From positions 7,068,001 through 7,132,000 of the forward strand of contig NZ_CP092431.1 in NCBI RefSeq assembly GCF_022385335.1: a DNA stretch of 64,000 nucleotides. Reading direction: 5' to 3'. A program made the position numbers and the translations under genes. Shown here piece after piece: positions 62,188 through 64,000 of this stretch. The notes under the pieces are model-generated. The model saw only the letters and a list, made by a program, of their open reading frames with translations. It was not told the DNA's origin and did not search any database. Each line of letters opens with the position of its first letter. Within the stretch, counting starts at the first letter, position 1. The DNA is from Streptomyces deccanensis (lineage in GTDB: Bacteria > Actinomycetota > Actinomycetes > Streptomycetales > Streptomycetaceae).

Positions 62188-64000
62188 TCACGGGATCGGG
62201 TACGGCTTCTTGTTGACCAGCACGATGCCCGTGATGTCGACGTTGGCCGCGCGCAGCGCCGCCTGCCCGACCGCGTTGATCTGCACGGTCCCGGCCGCGC
62301 TGATCGTCGCCGCGCCCGCCGCGTTCATGGCGAGCGCGCCGACCGCGTTGATGTTGACCGCGCCGCCCAGCGACCGCAGACCGACCATGCCCTGGCCCTG
62401 GAGGTTGAGGGGGCCGCCGCTGCGGATGGTCACCGACCGCAGCGCGCTCAGTGTCAGATCGGTGCCCGCCTTCACGGACACCGAGGTGCCGCCCGTGATG
62501 CTGACGGCGCCCTTGCTGTCCACGGTGATCTCGGTCTTCGTCCGGTCCAGGTTGATGATCAGCCGGTCGTTGCCGCTGGCGATCCGTACGCCCTGCTTGC
62601 GCAGACCGGTCTGCTGGCTGAGCAGGTCGACGCGGTTGCCCTCGCGGTCCGACAGGGTGTGCCGGATCGCCTTCTTCTTCACCGGGTCGTGCAGCCACAC
62701 GTCCTTCACGGGCGTCGGCTTGTCGACGCCGTTGTAGAGGCCGCCGATCACGAACGGGTGGTCGAGCGCACCCCGGTCGAAGGCGACCAGCACCTCGTCG
62801 CCGACGTCCAGCGGGAAGATCCCGCCGCCGCCCTTGCCGCCCATCTGGACGGTCCGGGTCCAGTCGCTGACGTAGGTGTCGTCCAGCCACGGGAACTGGA
62901 GCTTCACCCGGCCCTGCTTCAGCGGATCCTGGACGTCGGTGACCAGGGCGTTGGCCACACTGGGCAGCCGGGGCGCGGCGGAGGTGCCGCCCGACGTCAG
63001 GCCGAACAGGGAGCGCCACTGCCGTCCGCTGACGGTCACCCAGGTCTCGTAGTGGCTGCCGTCGCCGAAGGAGTGCCGTACGGAGGTGCAGGTGTACTTG
63101 CCCTCGAACGGGGTGCCCACCTCGGTGAGCGTGACCGGCACGCCGGGCCGCAGCTGCGGGTTGCCGCGCACGGTGACCTCCAGCTCGGCGAAGGACGAGG
63201 TGATGTCGTCCGCGAGGGAGGCGGCCGCGTGCGTGACCTCGGTCTGCAGGTCGTACGGCGTGTCGGTCTCCACCAGCTTCGCCGTCTTGAAGGCGCCGGC
63301 CGCCTTCTGCGGCGTGGTGCCGATGGCGATACCGGGGTTGTCGTTCGCCGGGGTGGTCGCCGTGAGCTTCTTCTTCGTCGTGACGTTCCAGCCGCGTGCC
63401 TCGACCCGGCCGACCTGGTCGGCGGCGGTGACGGCGGCCCGGCAGCGCAGGATGTCCACCCCGGCCTGGAGCACGAACGGGCTCTTCTCACCGGGGGTGC
63501 TCGTCGGGGGCGCGCCGGACGCCGGCTTCGGCTTGACGAACTGGAACTTCCCCTTCGAGTCCAGCGACATCACCATCTCGTTCTCGTCGGCGAGCCGCGC
63601 GAGGAAGTCCCAGTCCGTCACGTTGGACTGCGAGATGAAGTCGTAGACCGTCTTGGTGCCCTGCACCTGCCCGACGGGGATGCCGTTCATCCCGGCCAGC
63701 TTGCGCGCGATGTCGGAGGCCGTCTGGTTGCGGTACGCCGCCACCCTGCGCACCCGCATCAGCCGGTGCCCCGGGTCGTAGCCGCGCACGACGGTGAAGG
63801 TGCCGGTGCCGTCGTAGTCGGTCTCCATGCCGGTGACCTCGCCGGTGAGCAGCGGGGTGCCCGCGCCCTGTCCGTCGGCGACGGGCGCGATGACGACCTT
63901 GGTGCCGAACCTGACGTTCAGTTTGCCGAGCAGCAGCCCGTGCGGGTCCCGGAAGGTGAGCCGGAACGCGCCCGGCACCCCGGCCCCGAGATCGACCCAG
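62188..64000 (-). CDS. VgrG-like spike/baseplate hub protein of the contractile injection system, 5' end cut off
   Basis: At least 604 codons are visible and the N-terminus lies beyond the right edge. It begins in the first gp27-like beta barrel (WVDLGAGVPGAFRLTFRDP), has a second barrel (ELEVTVRGNPQLRPGVPVTL), a gp5-like OB domain (VTDVQDPLKQGRVKLQFPW, MGGKGGGGIFPLDVGDEVLVAFD) and a repetitive C-terminal beta-helix (GGAVNINAVGALAMNAAG, ISAAGTVQINAVG) for the spike tip, ending KKPYPIP. The frame stays open to the edge, so a GTG near 63978 is not the true start. Confidence 0.9.
   Translation of the reverse strand, partial: WVDLGAGVPGAFRLTFRDPHGLLLGKLNVRFGTKVVIAPVADGQGAGTPLLTGEVTGMETDYDGTGTFTVVRGYDPGHRLMRVRRVAAYRNQTASDIARKLAGMNGIPVGQVQGTKTVYDFISQSNVTDWDFLARLADENEMVMSLDSKGKFQFVKPKPASGAPPTSTPGEKSPFVLQAGVDILRCRAAVTAADQVGRVEARGWNVTTKKKLTATTPANDNPGIAIGTTPQKAAGAFKTAKLVETDTPYDLQTEVTHAAASLADDITSSFAELEVTVRGNPQLRPGVPVTLTEVGTPFEGKYTCTSVRHSFGDGSHYETWVTVSGRQWRSLFGLTSGGTSAAPRLPSVANALVTDVQDPLKQGRVKLQFPWLDDTYVSDWTRTVQMGGKGGGGIFPLDVGDEVLVAFDRGALDHPFVIGGLYNGVDKPTPVKDVWLHDPVKKKAIRHTLSDREGNRVDLLSQQTGLRKQGVRIASGNDRLIINLDRTKTEITVDSKGAVSITGGTSVSVKAGTDLTLSALRSVTIRSGGPLNLQGQGMVGLRSLGGAVNINAVGALAMNAAGAATISAAGTVQINAVGQAALRAANVDITGIVLVNKKPYPIP

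Overview
The window is chromosomal DNA of a Streptomyces or close relative. It is very GC-rich, uses many GTG starts with AGGAGG-type ribosome binding sites, and carries a four-gene GlgE (maltose-1-phosphate) operon, paired secreted M4 proteases, twin lipoprotein L,D-transpeptidases, a pierisin-type ADP-ribosyltransferase and part of a contractile injection system. From memory, much of the order from the MerR/thioredoxin pair to the EF-hand gene resembles the SCO5437-SCO5465 stretch of S. coelicolor; no comparison could be run.

Left part (1-9.9 kb): a cut-off sugar-type solute-binding lipoprotein whose promoter overlaps a DasR-like operator; a CitA/DcuS-type two-component system divergent from a dicarboxylate symporter, separated by an array of about ten small hairpins; a MerR regulator coupled to a CPPC thioredoxin behind a MerR-type leaderless promoter; a HelR/HelD RNA-polymerase-recycling helicase; and a cytochrome P450 without the ExxR motif.

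Alpha-glucan block (10-40 kb): glgE-treS-mak-glgB run on the minus strand and build branched glucan from trehalose/maltose via maltose 1-phosphate. glgP (phosphorylase) and glgX (debranching) lie nearby and break it down. GlgB carries a roughly 320-residue Lys/Ala tail resembling histone H1. Between these genes sit a subtilase, a RibD-like reductase, a DUF1990 protein, two M4 proteases that share an upstream DNA block, two heterodimeric ABC exporters each with one dead ATP site, and an alpha/beta hydrolase with a Cys nucleophile.

Envelope and secretion block (40-49.3 kb): two L,D-transpeptidases, an enoyl-CoA hydratase, an RsbW-like ATPase, a YVTN lipoprotein, and a secreted DNA-type ADP-ribosyltransferase whose start codon lies inside a 25-bp stem. 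These are followed by a GNAT enzyme divergent from an autoregulated MerR gene, an EF-hand protein and an F420/NADP reductase.

Defence and injection block (49.3-64 kb, all minus strand): a 1296-residue KAP-type membrane NTPase with an AlpA-like DNA-binding segment, a GH25 lysozyme without signal peptide, and an McrBC modified-DNA restriction pair (McrB with an EVE/PUA-like N-terminal part). The distal end of an eCIS operon follows: spike, gp25, baseplate J, tail protein I and a CisA-like membrane protein. It runs off the right edge. Streptomyces dispersed palindromes occur in at least three intergenic places and one related element is read through in frame inside an ABC exporter.

No tRNA, rRNA, CRISPR array, insertion sequence or integrase was seen.
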